This document shows positions 25,101 to 37,368 of a DNA stretch of 64,000 nt, piece after piece. Both the position numbers and the translations under genes were made by a program. The DNA is from Neospora caninum Liverpool. Lineage: Eukaryota > Apicomplexa > Conoidasida > Eucoccidiorida > Sarcocystidae. Positions within the stretch are counted from its first letter, which is position 1. Each line of letters begins with the position of its first letter. The stretch spans positions 4,264,839 through 4,328,838 of the forward strand of contig NC_018395.1 in the NCBI RefSeq assembly GCF_000208865.1. Reading direction: 5' to 3'. The notes below the pieces were generated by a model. That model searched no databases. It was not told the DNA's origin and was given only the letters and a program-made list of their open reading frames with translations.

Positions 25101-27167
25101 AGGTGCCAGGCGAACCTGGCGAGCGTACAGCTGCATGTGGAAGGATTCTGTGCGTCTCCTTTCCGCAGCCGTTACGCTACGTTCACACCTATACTGTTCT
25201 CCACAGCTCCGCAGCGAGGCTTGTCCAAGTGTGTGTCTCAATCGCTGTTGCGTCACGGGGAGAAGGCGAGTGCCGTGGCCCCGCGAGGAAGGTGCGTTCT
25301 TCGTTAGGCTGTTCAGTTCGGTCTTAAACGGATTTTGTCCCGAGCGCCAAATGACCCACGGGCGACCGGCAGAAGGGAAGGTGACCGTGGCCTTTGCAGA
25401 GGAAACGCGCAGGTACGACCAGCGAAGCAACTGAGGCAGACGGCGTGGGAAACAGCCTTCGGCCGGTCCGGAAGGCGCTGAAGACAAAGAAAGGAAAGCA
25501 CAGAGATTCGAGAGCGGTGCCTTCCCTAGCTACCCCCTGCCGCGAGATTTTCACGGACGATAACCCCGGTGGACTCGGGATTGGACTGAGAGGCGCTTTT
25601 CCGTGGGCAACCGGGTGTGGACGAGGCCATCAGGAAAGTGAACCATCCAACAGAAATAGGCGATTTCAACAGAAAACCCTTTCGAGAAAACCTTTCGGTA
25701 CAAGTGAGCGCAGCCTGGGAAAAACGCAGCGCTGCTGCTGCTTGCGGCGCGCTCGACGTTCCCGGGCTCTCTCAAAGTTCCGCGTTTTCTCGCCAGAGAA
25801 TCTCGGCGACTCTGAGCGTCCGGCCGAGTTTTTTGTGCCTCGTCCTCCGCACTTTTTACAGCCTTTTCTGCGCCTCTGCTTGTCTTTTTTCCCGGGCTTG
25901 CGCGCTTTTCCCCGCCGACACGCGAGGCTCTTTCTCCGCGTGGAAACTCCCGCGCGACACACACTGGCGCGCGAATCTGAGAAAAGGGAGCTCGACACTT
26001 TCCTGAAAAGTGAGGAGCGAACGTCGATGCTTCGGGAAACTTCCTTTTCCAGCGAGGCGCGGCGCTACACTGGAAACCTTATTCCCGCGGGTTTTCTTTC
26101 CGCGCATCTCCAGTTTCTACGCCCCGTGTTTTGCGCTGCATTTTTCGTTTCCAGCTTTCTCATCTGTGGCGGCGCACCTAGCGACTTTCTCGCGGTTCGC
26201 TCTCGCGCGCCGGAGAAATGTCTTTTTTCGTTTTTACGCGACGAGACCCACGCCAGAGAGTGCACTGTCTGTTTCGCTCCTCCCAGTCGACGGAAACTTA
26301 GTTCCGGTGACGGTACCGCTCGATGCATGCGGCCGTTTTTGACTGTGAAACGTTTTCCAGCGCACAAGAAACTGCGAGAGAGAACGGACGTCCAGACGCG
26401 CGAACGTTTTGACCTTGCGAGGCAACATGTGCATTTTCCAGCGCGAAACGCCGCATCTGATGACCCTCAGCGGGTGTATGTGAGTTCCTGGTCGCTGCGT
26501 TTCGCTTTTTTCCGTTTCCGCAAACAGTTCTTGGCTAGTGCTCGCCGGCGGTCACACCTACGGGGAACGGCCTCTTGGCGCGCGAGGCAGGCTTCCTCTG
26601 CCTCAAGTCTCTCAGAGGGGTCTTCTGTCACGAGGAAGAGTTGAGGAGCAAAGTGAAGAAACTCGGATGTAACGGCAGCGTCTTCGCAGAAAGCGACGAG
26701 TCCGGAACGCATGCGGCAGTGTCTTGGCTCGCCCCGTCCAGCGAGAAGGCTTTGTGCGGTTTTCCTCAGGGTGGACGTACACCCGGGAAACACGCGCTCT
26801 CCTCCGCTGAATCGCCGTTCTTCGATTCTCTCCTCTCTTGCCTTTCCCATCTCAACGTTTCGTAGAATACGGGAGGACGGACTGCCCTCGGCGAGATCTC
26901 TCGTGCGCCTTCCTTCCTTTCCAGGGACGACGTCGTTCTCGGCCCGGTGTGCCTTTGTGCCTTTCCTGTTGCCAGCGCGACGACACAGAGTCCGTTTGTG
27001 GCGTCGATGCGTTGGAAGCTGAAAGGGACTCGAAACGTGACGAAAATCTTCCTGTCGAACGAAAAGGCAAGAACCCCAGAGCCAAGACACTCGCGATTCC
27101 GGCCAGGCGCCCTGTCTAGGATTCGATCCGAGGGTTCTTCCCGTCTCACTTCGTCTCTGCTCTCAGG
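22194..27167. other. Long divergent intergenic region
   Basis: About 5 kb between the start of the large minus-strand gene and the start of the hydrolase. It should hold both promoters. It contains a (TA)n tract at 23565-23590, more AT-rich sequence to about 23750, several TGCATGC words and a palindrome-like GTGTACAGACA at 23048. The longest open frame (25394..26644, plus) has an Arg/Phe/Cys-rich composition and competing frames on the other strand, so I do not call it a gene. Unseen 5' untranslated exons are possible. Confidence 0.5.
23565..23590. repeat. (TA)n microsatellite
   Basis: Alternating TA tract with one G interruption, in the intergenic region upstream of the hydrolase. Confidence 0.9.
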
Positions 27168-30100
27168 ATGGCGCTCTTCTCCAGAGTACGTTTCGCCAGA
27201 GGGGTCACGAACAAGAAGAGAACGCGAAAACGTTGGGGAGGCAGAAGCAGGCCGGACACAGACAAGAAAAGGAGGCGGGACAGAGGGTCTGCGCTAGCGA
27301 CAAAAAAAGAGGGAAACACTATGGGATACTCTGTCTATCTTCCTCGTCTTTCTCTGATTTGATTCCTGTCTCTTTCCCTCTCTCTGATTTGATTCCTGTC
27401 TCTTTCCCTCTCTCTGATTTGATTCTTGTCTCTTCCCTTTCTCTGATTTGATTCCTGTCTCTTTCCCTTTCTCTGATTTGATTCCTGTCTCTTCGCTTTC
27501 TCTGATTTGATTCCTGTCTCTTTCCCTTTCTCTGATTTGATTCCTGTCTCTTCGCTTTCTCTGATTTGATTCCTGTCTCTTTCCCTTTCTCTGATTTGAT
27601 TCCTGTCTCTTCGCTTTCTCTGATTTGATTCCTGTCTCTTTCCCTTTCTCTGATTTGATTCTTGTCTCTTCGCTTTCTCTGAGGTATCTCTTCCTTCTTT
27701 CCCTCTCTCTTTCTCTCGTGCTCCGGATGTGCCTTCTCTGTTCCTACCTCGATGTGCACCTTTCACGTGCGCATCCCATTTTGTTCCTGTTCTCCCTCAC
27801 CATCTCATGTTTCCTCCTCTCGCCTTCCGCCTTCCCTGCATGCGTGCAATCTGCAGGTGACGGAGCAGTACGGAGAGTTAGTGAACTTCATCATCCGCCC
27901 GCCTCGAGATGACAGCTACACAGACACAGACCTCGGACCTCCCGTCTTCCCTCTCGGCCGCAAAGTCTTCAAACGCACTGGTGCGATCCGAGCGTTTCTG
28001 GACAGGAAAAGTTCGACGGCGAGAGAAACCTGCGCTGGCTACAGACACGCAAGAAAGGGCTGGGCATCTTTCTATGGCGCTCACCGTGAATACCTGTGGT
28101 GTGTGTGTGTGTGTGTCTCTTCCTGGTCCTTCTGTCTTTCTGTGCCGCGGTAGTGCCCTGTTTACCGTCCTCTTCTTTTCTCTGATTTGATTCCTCTCGC
28201 TTTCCCTTTCTCTGGGGTATCTCTTCCGTCCTCTCACGCGTTCTTTCCCTCTCTCTCTAGTGGTCCGGACGTTTTTCCCGAGCTTCTCGCCTGCTGGCTC
28301 TTCACTCCCTGCCTTGGGTTCCTGTGAGATAGTACCAGGTTTTACGAAACAGGTTCATCATATCCTCGGAGAGTGCTTTCCCCTTTCCTCGGTTCTCCCT
28401 TTCACATGTTGTTTTCCCGTCTTTTCGCTTCTTCTGGACTCTCGACGACGCGGGAAGAATCCGCGTTACCGTTTTGAGCGAGGCTGAAGATGAAGAATCT
28501 AGACACCCGAGCTCTGTCGTTTTTTGGATGATTCCTCCTTCCACATCTTCTTTCCTGTGTCGCCTTTAAAAACTCGCAGTTGTCGTTTCCTATATGTGTA
28601 TCGCTGTGTGTGTGTGTTCCTTCACTTTGTCTTCGTTGGAGGCTTTCCGCTCTCTCTTTTGCCGCTGCACAACTGCGATGGATTCTCTTGTCTCTGTCTC
28701 CCTCAGATTTGGAACTGGTGAATCGACGAAACCAGCGCCTGCAATGCAGCCACTACGAACCTACAGATCCGTAAGCTGAGCTCTCGTGGAAAACCAAGTT
28801 CCAGAAATGAGACACACGCCGTTTCGTATGGCTCCCCGCCGTCGCCTCGGGTGTCTCCTTTCTGCATACAACCCCCTGCTGCAGCCGTCTCCTATACGCG
28901 TGCGTCGCCGAACGCGGCGGATGCCCCAGCCTTTCGTTGTGCCAAAGTCTTTTTGTCTTGTCTCGCCCCTCTCTGCCTCTCTCGCTCTCCGGAAATTCCA
29001 CACTCGCCTTTCGCCTTCGCTGCCTAAGACTCTTCGGATGTTGCTGAGGTGAAGAAGTTCGCTCCGTGCCGTTCTTCGTCCTCGCGGCGTCGCCAGTGAG
29101 TGTGTGTTTAAAGAATGGCGAGTGCGTGGCGTCTTCGAAGCCGAGAGACAGCCTCTTCGATGCGAGATCGAAATGCACAGCCACCGATCGTTTCTAGCTC
29201 AAGTGACACTGTCGAGGACCGCGTGAAAAAATTCTGTTCCATTCCGTGGGCGTTTTTCTTTGCGTCCCTCCTCTGTCTCCAGCTAGTCCATGCGAAATCG
29301 CAGGCGTGCCTTGCGAACTTCCGGAGGGGAGCGGGGTAGCGAACGCGCTTTTCCGGCGATTTTCAAGACACTGGAAATGATCTTTTTTCAACGTGTCCTA
29401 GCCACTCTGCGCAAATCTCTGCCATAGACGCCGTGTGCGGAGGCGCCCTATGCTGATCGTTTCTGAAGCAGCCGTTTGCATGCGTCTTGAGATCGACCCA
29501 GAGAGAGAGGAATAGCAATGCATCACCTGCGGGAGATAGACACAGAACGATACGGGTATAGATACGAAGACAGATAAGCATATACATGCATGTGTGCAGA
29601 TACGCACATATAGGTATACACATGCATATTTAGGTAAGTCTGCACAGGTGGATTCATGGAAATAGAGGGAACGATGTTGATCCATGGGTAGGCACCTTTC
29701 TTCCTGCGTTCCCGTGTGTTTGATGGGAACCTACATTTGACTCGCGCTTGTGATTGTTGTCCTTTCTCTTCTAGGTTCCGGCCACAGGAGAAGTTGCCAT
29801 GTGTGGTGTATCTGCATGGGAACTGCTCCTCGCGAGTTGAGGCATGTAAGGTTCCGGAGCTTTTCGCGACAAGACAGAAACCTTTCCGTTTCGTCTCCTC
29901 GGAATACGAAAAGTCGTGTATGCGTTTCAGATGGCAGCCATGGACACCCCAAGTTTCCCTCGAATTCGGACCGTCATACCTTTTTCTCTTCTTGCGCACC
30001 GACTGCAAATGTCCGCACATGGCATCCCCTCTTCTCCCGTGTCCGCCTCTGTGTCTCTTCTCTTCTTTGTCTCGGCCTTTTTCTCGATCTTTTTGTCTTT

Positions 30101-33100
30101 CGTCTTCTCCGTTGGTTTGTTCTCTCTGTGTTGATTGCTGCGCCCTCTCTTCCACTCTCTTTTTCTCGTTTGAGGTTATTCTTGACCCTCAGTTTCTCGC
30201 TCCCATTTCTGCCTTCGTGCGCATTCGTTTTCGGATTGTTTCCTTCTCTTGTTCTTCCTCTTCGTCTCCCTCTTCCTCTTGTTCTTCCTCTTTCCCTTTC
30301 TCTTGTTCTTTCTCTTCTGGTTCTTTCTTTTCTTGTTTGTCCTTCCCTTCCTCCTGTTCATTTTCTTATTCTTCCTCTTTCTCTTCTTCTTCCTCTTGTT
30401 CGTTCTCTTCTTCGTTCTCTTGTCCTTTCTCCTGTTCTTTCTCTTCTGCTTCTTCTTTCTCTTTGTCTTCCCCTTTCCGTTCCTCTTGTTCGGTCTCTTC
30501 TTCTTCCTCTTTCTCTTTCTCGTGTTCTTCCCCGTGTTCGTCCCCTTATTCTTCCTTTGCTCACGCGGTTTCTGTCTCTTCGTGTTCAGTGGGGACGCTC
30601 CCTATCCTGCTGCCGCAAGATATAACAGTCTTCGCCTTCGACTTCTCGGGGAGCGGCAAGTCTGAAGGGAACTACGTCTCTCTCGGTGAGCGGCCTGCGC
30701 GTCGACACGCGCAAGCGCACAGCGGGAGGAGTGGACACCTCACAAAACGCTTGAAAACAAGAGAGAAAATGCAAAGGCGTCTTCAAAAGCGCAGATCCAC
30801 CACACAGTGCATCAAACCGGGAGGCAGGTGGGGGCCGAAGATCTATGTAGAGACGTGCGAGGTCACCAGGAGATATCTCGTGTGTATGTACATGCCTAGT
30901 CGTCTAGCCCCATCAAGGGTGCGTGGGTCTGTCTGAAATCAACTTTCTACAGCTCTCGAGAGAAGCGTGCGCAAGGTCTAGCTCTTTTTAACCCGATGAT
31001 GCATGCAAACTGACCTTAAGAAGAAAGCGGAGCGCGTCGGGGTTTGCACAGGTGGAGAAGACTCACCTCGAGGGAGACACGCGGAGACACATTTTCACTG
31101 ACTTGTTTTGTCCACTTTTCTCTTTGCAGGGTGGTGGGAACGAGAGGATTTGGACGTTGTCGTCGAACACCTCAGATCCACGGGCCGAGTCTCCACGATT
31201 GGGCTTTGGGGCAGATCGATGGGGGCTGTCACGGCGCTGCTGCATGCAGATCGCGACCCGTCGATCGGCGGCATGGTGAGAGTCGGTTTTGCTTGCTTTC
31301 TCACAAATTGCTTCTCGCTTTTGCAGCCACCTCCGTCCGTTTCTCAGTCTGTGCCCGGCGTGCGTTTTGCCCTTCTTTTTCCGTTTCTGTAGGTCCTCGA
31401 TTCTCCCTTCTCTTCCCTCAGACGCCTGGCTGAGGAACTCGCGGGCGTTGTGGTTGCCTGGAAGCTGCCGCGATTGGTTCTCAACTCACTCCTCGCCATG
31501 GTACGGAAGAGCCTGTCGTTTATCTGTCTCTTGGACGTTTTACTTCTTCCAATCCCCGTTCCCCATGCGCGTCTCCGTCGATGGGCCGATCGTCACATCC
31601 GCGCTCGGCCCCCGCGCGCCCTGTTTCTCTGTGCGTTGCTGCCGGGGTCTCCTTGTTTTTCTTTCTGTCTCCCTTTCTCTCTTTCCTTCTCTCTTTCCTT
31701 CTCTCTTTCCTTTTCTCTTTCTCTCCTTTTCCTTGTCTCTTTCCTTTTCTCTTTCTCTCCTTTTCCTTTTCTCTTTCCTTCTGTCTTTCTCTTCCCTTCT
31801 CTCTCTTTTTTTATCTCTCCTCCTCTTCCGATATATCCCTCTCTTCCTCTTCCTTTATGTCTCTCTCTTCCTTTCTCTCTCCGTGCCTTTGAGCCCGCTG
31901 CATGGGTTCGTTTGCGTTCTTTTGCGTGCTGTGTTGCCGCTCTCGGTGTCTCTCTCGTCTGCTTTCCCGCTGGGTCTCCGCGCGGGACCAGTGTCTCTAT
32001 CTATCTGTCTGAGCCTGTTGGCCGCGCGAAAAAAGGACTTTCCACGCTTCTGTGGGACGCAGGTGAGAACAACGATCATCAACAAGGCGTCCTTCGACAT
32101 CAACAACTTAGCCCCAATCGATCATGTCGAGCACACCTTTATCCCCGGTAAGGCCTCACGGATCATCCCCTCGATGCTCTCATCACATTTCGTTCTCCAA
32201 GGCGACGTATTTAAATCCTCGCGTATCTCATTGCGTGGGGGACGTAGACCCCTAGACCTAAAAATGGAGATGGGAGCAACGGGAGGGCTCGAGCAGGTCA
32301 GTCTGTCGTTCCACTCTCTCTCTCTCTCTCCCTAGCGCTTCGCACGTGTACCCCTCGCCTCTGTCCAAACCCGTAACCTCAAAAGGCACACTCGGCGACC
32401 GCTCGGCGCCTTCGCCAACTTTTCGCGCCCCGTTATCTCTGTCTCTCTGGTGCGCGCAGCCTTGTTCATTGTGGCAAAAGACGACACCTTCATTTTGCCA
32501 TCCCACGGCGAAGACTTGTACGCCAAGTACGCAGGAGACCGAAACATTCTGCACGTGGACGGCGATCACAACAGCGTCCGGCCGCGGTTTTTGAACGACT
32601 CCGCTGCGATTTTTTTCCACACGTGTTTAACCGTGCAGGCGCTTCGTGCCGGCCAACGCGCGGACCAAAAGTACGCGTCGCTGACTGGTTCCTCGCTCTT
32701 TCCCAATAACTTTGTGAGACAAAGGGAAGACCAACGGAAAGAGAGACATCGACACAACGGCGACGCGTGCGGAAGACAATCCACTCTCCATTCGGCGGGA
32801 AACGGTTCCCTCAATGGCGGCGACGCATGCGGCCACGAAGTACGGCCTTTGCTGAGTGGCGTAGAAACGGAAACGTTTCTTCTCTCGCCCCTCTCATTTA
32901 GACACCTCGTGATGCGCCTCGTGTTTCTGTGTGATTGTGAATGCGCTTCTGTGTGCCTGAATTTTTTCGCTACCTACATCTGGTCAGAGTCTTCTTTCGC
33001 CGCCTTGTCTCTTCTTTTTGTCTTCGCGAAGTTCGTCGAGTCGCGTCAATCTCGCCGTTCTGCCTGGCTCTTTTATCTCCACACTTTTGTGCGTGTGGCG

Positions 33101-34511
33101 GCGCGGCGTCGCCTTTGGTTCTCTGCTGGATATGCGCAGTTCTGTTTCCTCGAGTCTTATCGGCAGACGTGAATCTTCCTCGTTTTCGCGAATTCCCGTG
33201 GCCCACGTTGCATGCAAAACAATCTGCTGTTTGCTTCAGACTCGGTCGGCGCCTGGCGAGGCAGACCAACGCGACGCCTCCCTCGACTTTGGTGAGGTTC
33301 CAACTTTTCGACAAAACTGACGGAAAACCTCTGCTCGCGCAAAGAGCCTGCAGGCACGCACTGCGGTGACAAAACATCCAGGAATAAGATTCTTTTTTTC
33401 GTCGTCCTCTTCCCCCCCGACTCCTCGTTCTTCTCCCCCCCCTTCTTCGCCTTCCTTACCCCCCTTTCTTCTCCTCTTTCTTCCCCCCTTTTCTGTGTAT
33501 ACCTTCACCCGTCTTGGCCTTTCCTTCTTGATTCTGTGCTAGACTGCTTCAGTCTTTTTTCTCAAGTCGCTTCGCTGTCGCGTGGTGTCTCTGGGCCTTC
33601 AGGCGAGCTGCCGCTCCTGCCGGGTTCGACTGCGTCCTCGCCGTCTTCCCTACGCTCCATTCGTCTCCGTTCACGTCAGACGTCTACGGCGTCTGTTCAC
33701 AATCTCCGCGGCGACTCTCGACAGCGCACTGACGAATCTTCTGCCTCTGCTCGTCCCTCGTCCTCTTCGTCCTCTTCGTCTTGCGCCTCTTCAGCTTCCT
33801 CGTCGACGTCGCCTCAAGCAGTGAGATCTTCGTCGCTCTTTGGATTCCCGAGGAGTCTGTGGCGGGCGCATTCGGGCGGCTCCCAGCCAGCTGAAGGCAA
33901 GCAGAGAAAGGAGGGAAAACCCGCGAGAAGCGGCGCTCTCAGGGTTGCGAATGCGTTCCGCAGGCGTAACAACGAGGAAGAACAGACGCCGCGTGCTGCC
34001 GAGGACGGGGCGAGTCGCAAAGCGTCTTTGCTCAACCTTGGCTTCGAGGGCGAGGGACAGGGGACTCGAGGCGTGACAGAGAGAGGCGCCAGAGAGAGAC
34101 GAAGCGAGTCGGAGCCCGACGGGGCGCTGAGGGAGTACAACACAGACGACTTTCGAGAACTGTTGACAGACGACGTCAGCGGAGACAAGTCGCTCGGCGC
34201 CGCCTGCCACAACTTGTATGACATGCGACGCCCTGAGGCCGCGTGGGGATTCGTCCCTGGCAATTCCGGCGGGCTGCAATTCCTCGCGTCCGAGGGCTAT
34301 CTTGATGACGTAAGTCCGAACGAAGCGGTCCCTCCACAGACAGCACACATGCGGTTTCGCCTGAACGCTCGGCAAAGATCCCGTGGCGAATCACGTCCCT
34401 CCCCCGGTGGCAGTCGTGTATCTACGTCAGGGTTTTGTGTGCCTCGTCTTCATTTGCCGTGGAAACGAGCTATCAATTGACATACTGTCTTTACATTTTT
34501 ATCTACCTCTG

Positions 34512-34559
<48 letters not shown>

Positions 34560-35362
34560 TGTGTACACGTATGCGTAGATGATTTGCACTGGAAGATATT
34601 TGTGTTTTTTCGCAGGAGGACGAGATTGTTCAGCGTGCCGTCGCTTTGTCTCTGGAGGAGTACCTTTCGTCTCAGAAGAGTCGCCAGAACTCGGCTGAGG
34701 CCGACGGGCCTGCGCGGTCGATCAGCAGCAGTCAGTCGCTTCCTCACGTGAACGAGGCGCCGGATACCGACCGTCTGGAGCTGCAAGGTCGGACGGAGGC
34801 GCAACAAGGCAAGGCCTTGGAGATGCCTGAGGGAAAGCTGGAAGACGAGGGCGGCCAGCCGTGGACAAGTGTGCCGCCTCGGAATGCCTCTCAGACACAA
34901 GGGATGAAGCGAAAGGAACGTCTCTGCGCGCTTCTCGAAGACGCCGAGCAGCTGAGAGAGAAGGGAAACGAAGGCGGAGACGCGCGCGAGCAGGCGAGTG
35001 ATCTGTGTGGCGGAATGTGGGACCGTGGCGGGATCGAAGAAGACAGACTCTCGGACAATCGACGTCTCTCTCGTTCGCCTGGTGCCTCGCAAGTGTTCCG
35101 ACAAAGCGACCAAGCTGTGTCGCCCTCGGGATCGCCTCGGCCACCTCTGGCCCTGCCGGGATCTTCTGGTTGGCCCGAAAGTGTCTCTTCGCCCTCAGGC
35201 GCCGGCGCCTTGGACCCACTCTCGCAGACCGCAGACCGGGCGCCGGAGGCTCGAGGCCGATCGCGCGCGTCGCTCTCCCGGTCGTCGTTTTCGCGCCCCG
35301 TCTTCTCCTTCTCATTCTCGAAGAAGAAGGGAAGAGACAAAAATGCAGACGCGGCGGAGTGA
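27168..35362 (+). CDS. Alpha/beta hydrolase with C-terminal UIM-like motif, eleven exons
   Basis: Exons: 27168..27185, 27857..27980, 28707..28770, 29775..29845, 30590..30685, 31130..31275, 31393..31500, 32063..32147, 32460..32670, 33553..34309, 34616..35362 (808 residues). The first eight junctions are fixed by family alignment; the 32670/33553 junction is phase-consistent but tentative. The start MALFSR comes from an 18-base coding exon that joins in frame to ELVNFIIRPPR, a hallmark of the plant/ciliate branch of serine hydrolases (S33/Bem46-like). Visible features: YLHGN oxyanion region; nucleophile elbow GRSMG (Ser near 154); acid in VAKDDTFILP (Asp 245 or 246); catalytic His in GDHNS (near 274). 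The hydrolase core is followed by a long Ser/Arg/Glu-rich tail and a UIM-like helix DEIVQRAVALSLEEY (561-576). There is no signal peptide. Substrate unknown; this branch may include thioesterases or lipases. Confidence 0.85.
27349..27681 (+). repeat. Intronic minisatellite, 11 copies of 29/30 bp
   Basis: Eleven copies of a pyrimidine-rich unit containing CTCTGATTTGATTCCTGTC lie inside intron 1 of the hydrolase gene. After the first copies, units ending TTTCCC (30 bp) alternate with units ending TTCGC (29 bp), giving a 59-bp higher-order period. The array spans 325 bases, a mean of 29.5 per copy. It ends in CTGAGGTATCTCTTCC. Confidence 0.95.
28177..28228 (+). repeat. Single degenerate copy of the intron 1 minisatellite in intron 2
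   Basis: A CTCTGATTTGATTCC copy followed by TCTGGGGTATCTCTTCC closely matches the last unit and right flank of the array in intron 1. It lies in intron 2 of the same gene. Confidence 0.8.
30240..30560 (+). repeat. Pyrimidine-rich low-complexity tract in hydrolase intron 4
   Basis: About 300 bases of CTT/CTC/TTC/TGTTC words, strongly strand-asymmetric. A similar tract occupies 31670-31880 in intron 7. They give long spurious open frames rich in Phe, Leu and Ser. No other function can be read from them. Confidence 0.85.
34524..34557. repeat. (TA)n microsatellite in hydrolase intron 10
   Basis: A (CT)n run passes directly into an uninterrupted TA tract of about 34 bases, between the exons ending 34309 and starting 34616. 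Confidence 0.95.
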
Positions 35363-36688
35363 GAAATACAGAATGCTGAGCCTTCACGGAACGGGGACGG
35401 CGCGGGCGCGCGTCGAGGTTTCTTTTCTCGGTCGCTCCCCGCTCTCGGTGTCGGGGGAAAAGAGACAGGGTGAGAAAGAGAGGGAAGGGGGTCGCGCAGC
35501 AGGCGGACCCCGTCTCGTCGTTTCAGTGCACATCATCTCCGACTTTGGTCCGTTTGTTTTTCCGACTTCCGCAAAAACAAACATCAAGCAAAAATCGCAC
35601 TCTTGTAATTATACGCTTTATCTCGCGCGACATCCCTCGCACAGACGGCACTCTTTGCCGCGAGTCGGCGGTTTCGCTGGCGCCACCAGGAACTGCTGTC
35701 TCAGTCTCCTGGACAAAAACCACACACTCTCCTCTTCTTGGCGCCTTTTCCCCCGCTACGGTTCTGCCATTCCGGCTTTCTGCTCGACGGCTTCTCGGCT
35801 GTCTCCCCCCTCTCGCTTCGCGAGACACAGTCCCTCGTTCTTCCGCCGTCTCCCTCTCTTTCCTCCTTTCGCGGTCTCTCTGTCTCCCTTTCCTCCTCTC
35901 TCTGTCTCCCTTTCCTTCTTTCCTTCCCTTTCTGTCTCCGTAACTGTAACTTTGGGGCGTTTTCCTATTCCAAGGTCCGAGGGCTGCGTTCATTCTTTCC
36001 CTCGTTTCTGTGATTTTCTCCGTTGGTTTCCGCACACATTTGCTGTCGCTACACTGGGTACTTCTCTCTTTCTCCTCCCCTCCGCTCTCTTGAGAGAAGT
36101 GTGAAAATGCATGTGTTGGAAATGCAGAGAAATCTACAGACCGCGTGGTCTCAAACGCAGCCTCGAAGTCAATGCTCCCGCAGCGGAGAGACATCCACGG
36201 GAGACAGAGTCTCGGCAGAACGTTGCGGCTCTTTTACACTTTCGCCTTTCGTTTTCAATCTCCTTGCAGTCAACTGTGTCCTCATGCGTGTACTACCATG
36301 GAGACGCAAATGCGTGCGTACAGTGCCTTGTAGGCGACATTAGGCTCAGCAGTCACCAAGTACGGTAACTGCCACGTTTCCATGGCAGTAAACGTTCCCT
36401 GATCTGTGCGCGAACGCGGTAAGCAGCGCGAATCAATTGAAAAAATGCTCCACGGGAAGGAAAACGGAAAGCTCAGCTCGTCCAGAAAAAGCCGAGGCAC
36501 AGTCTCCCTTCGCCTTGTTCCCCCTCGGCTACGCCTTTCACTAACCTCTAAGGAGTGATGATTACCGTAACGCATCTGATGTGCAAACACGTTAATACAC
36601 CTAAATTCGACACAGAGAACGCGAGACATCAATAAAAAGATATACAGACATACACAGAAACTCATGCATATACATGCGCATATATACA

Positions 36689-36709
36689 TATATATATATA
36701 TATATATAT
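36689..36709. repeat. (TA)n microsatellite
   Basis: Pure TA tract of about 21 bases in the convergent spacer. Confidence 0.9.
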
Positions 36710-37135
36710 GTTATGTATGTAAAGCGATGCATGCATACTCTGTCAATGCGGAATCTCAAACTGTATCTCTTTGACGGGAGTTTAGAAGGCCCCCATGCAG
36801 AAGAACAAAGTGCGTTTCCCTGTTCGAATTTATCCTTTCTGCGAATCTGACACGGGGGAAAACGTCTCGGATTCCCAGCAAGTCGAATCCATTTCTCAAT
36901 AACCCTTTCCGGTTTCATCCATGTTTATCCTCTCTCGCAGTGTTGCATTCCATGATTCCAAAGTCGAGATCTCTGAGGATGCTACGGTGACGCGGGTACC
37001 CCGACAAGAAACCCAAAACAATCCAGTCCCCACATATAAGCAACTTCCTCTTCGCCCCACAACCTACAGATGCTTTCCCCTTTCAGTTTACTGCAGATCA
37101 CCAATCGTATAGTATATACATGCATATATGAATAT

Positions 37136-37149
<14 letters not shown>

Positions 37150-37170
<21 letters not shown>

Positions 37171-37322
37171 CACGTATGTGCACCTAAAAGTGGAACTATA
37201 TATGTACACTCATAACCGTATCTATAATTTTTTCTGTATAAAAAGACGGCTACTGTCTTTCCTATACGTATATGTATATATGCATACATCGCATCTGCAG
37301 ATATATATATATATATATATAT
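37150..37322. repeat. Two (TA)n tracts near the NPL4 3' end
   Basis: TA tracts at 37150-37170 and 37301-37322 flank AT-rich sequence full of TATAC words; a short (GATA)n follows. The second tract is only about 45 bases beyond the NPL4 stop, so it probably lies in its 3' untranslated region. Confidence 0.85.
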
Positions 37323-37368
37323 AGATAGATAGATAAATGCACTTTTTACTATTTGGTTGAGAGGTGTT

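Larger units (their letters stand above)
35363..37368. other. Convergent intergenic region, hydrolase/NPL4
   Basis: About 2 kb between two stop codons. It presumably holds both 3' untranslated regions. (TA)n tracts lie at 36689-36709, 37150-37170 and 37301-37322. No coding frame has support. Confidence 0.6.

Noticed and set aside
25394..26644. A 416-codon plus-strand open frame upstream of the hydrolase
   Set aside because: Composition is Arg/Phe/Cys-rich with no motif, and long frames overlap it on the other strand. More likely a GC-rich promoter or untranslated leader.
27335..27766. Minus-strand frames with an SNQRKG-type peptide repeat
   Set aside because: They are translations of the intronic minisatellite in two frames; no start, splice or family support.
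30240..30640. Phe/Leu/Ser-rich hydrophobic open frames resembling membrane proteins
   Set aside because: They are artefacts of a CT-rich intron tract; all three plus frames are open and equally low in complexity.
36660..37330. TA-rich repeats considered as CRISPR, replication origin or centromere
   Set aside because: Simple dinucleotide tracts of 20-35 bases without spacers; the same tracts occur in many introns of the window.
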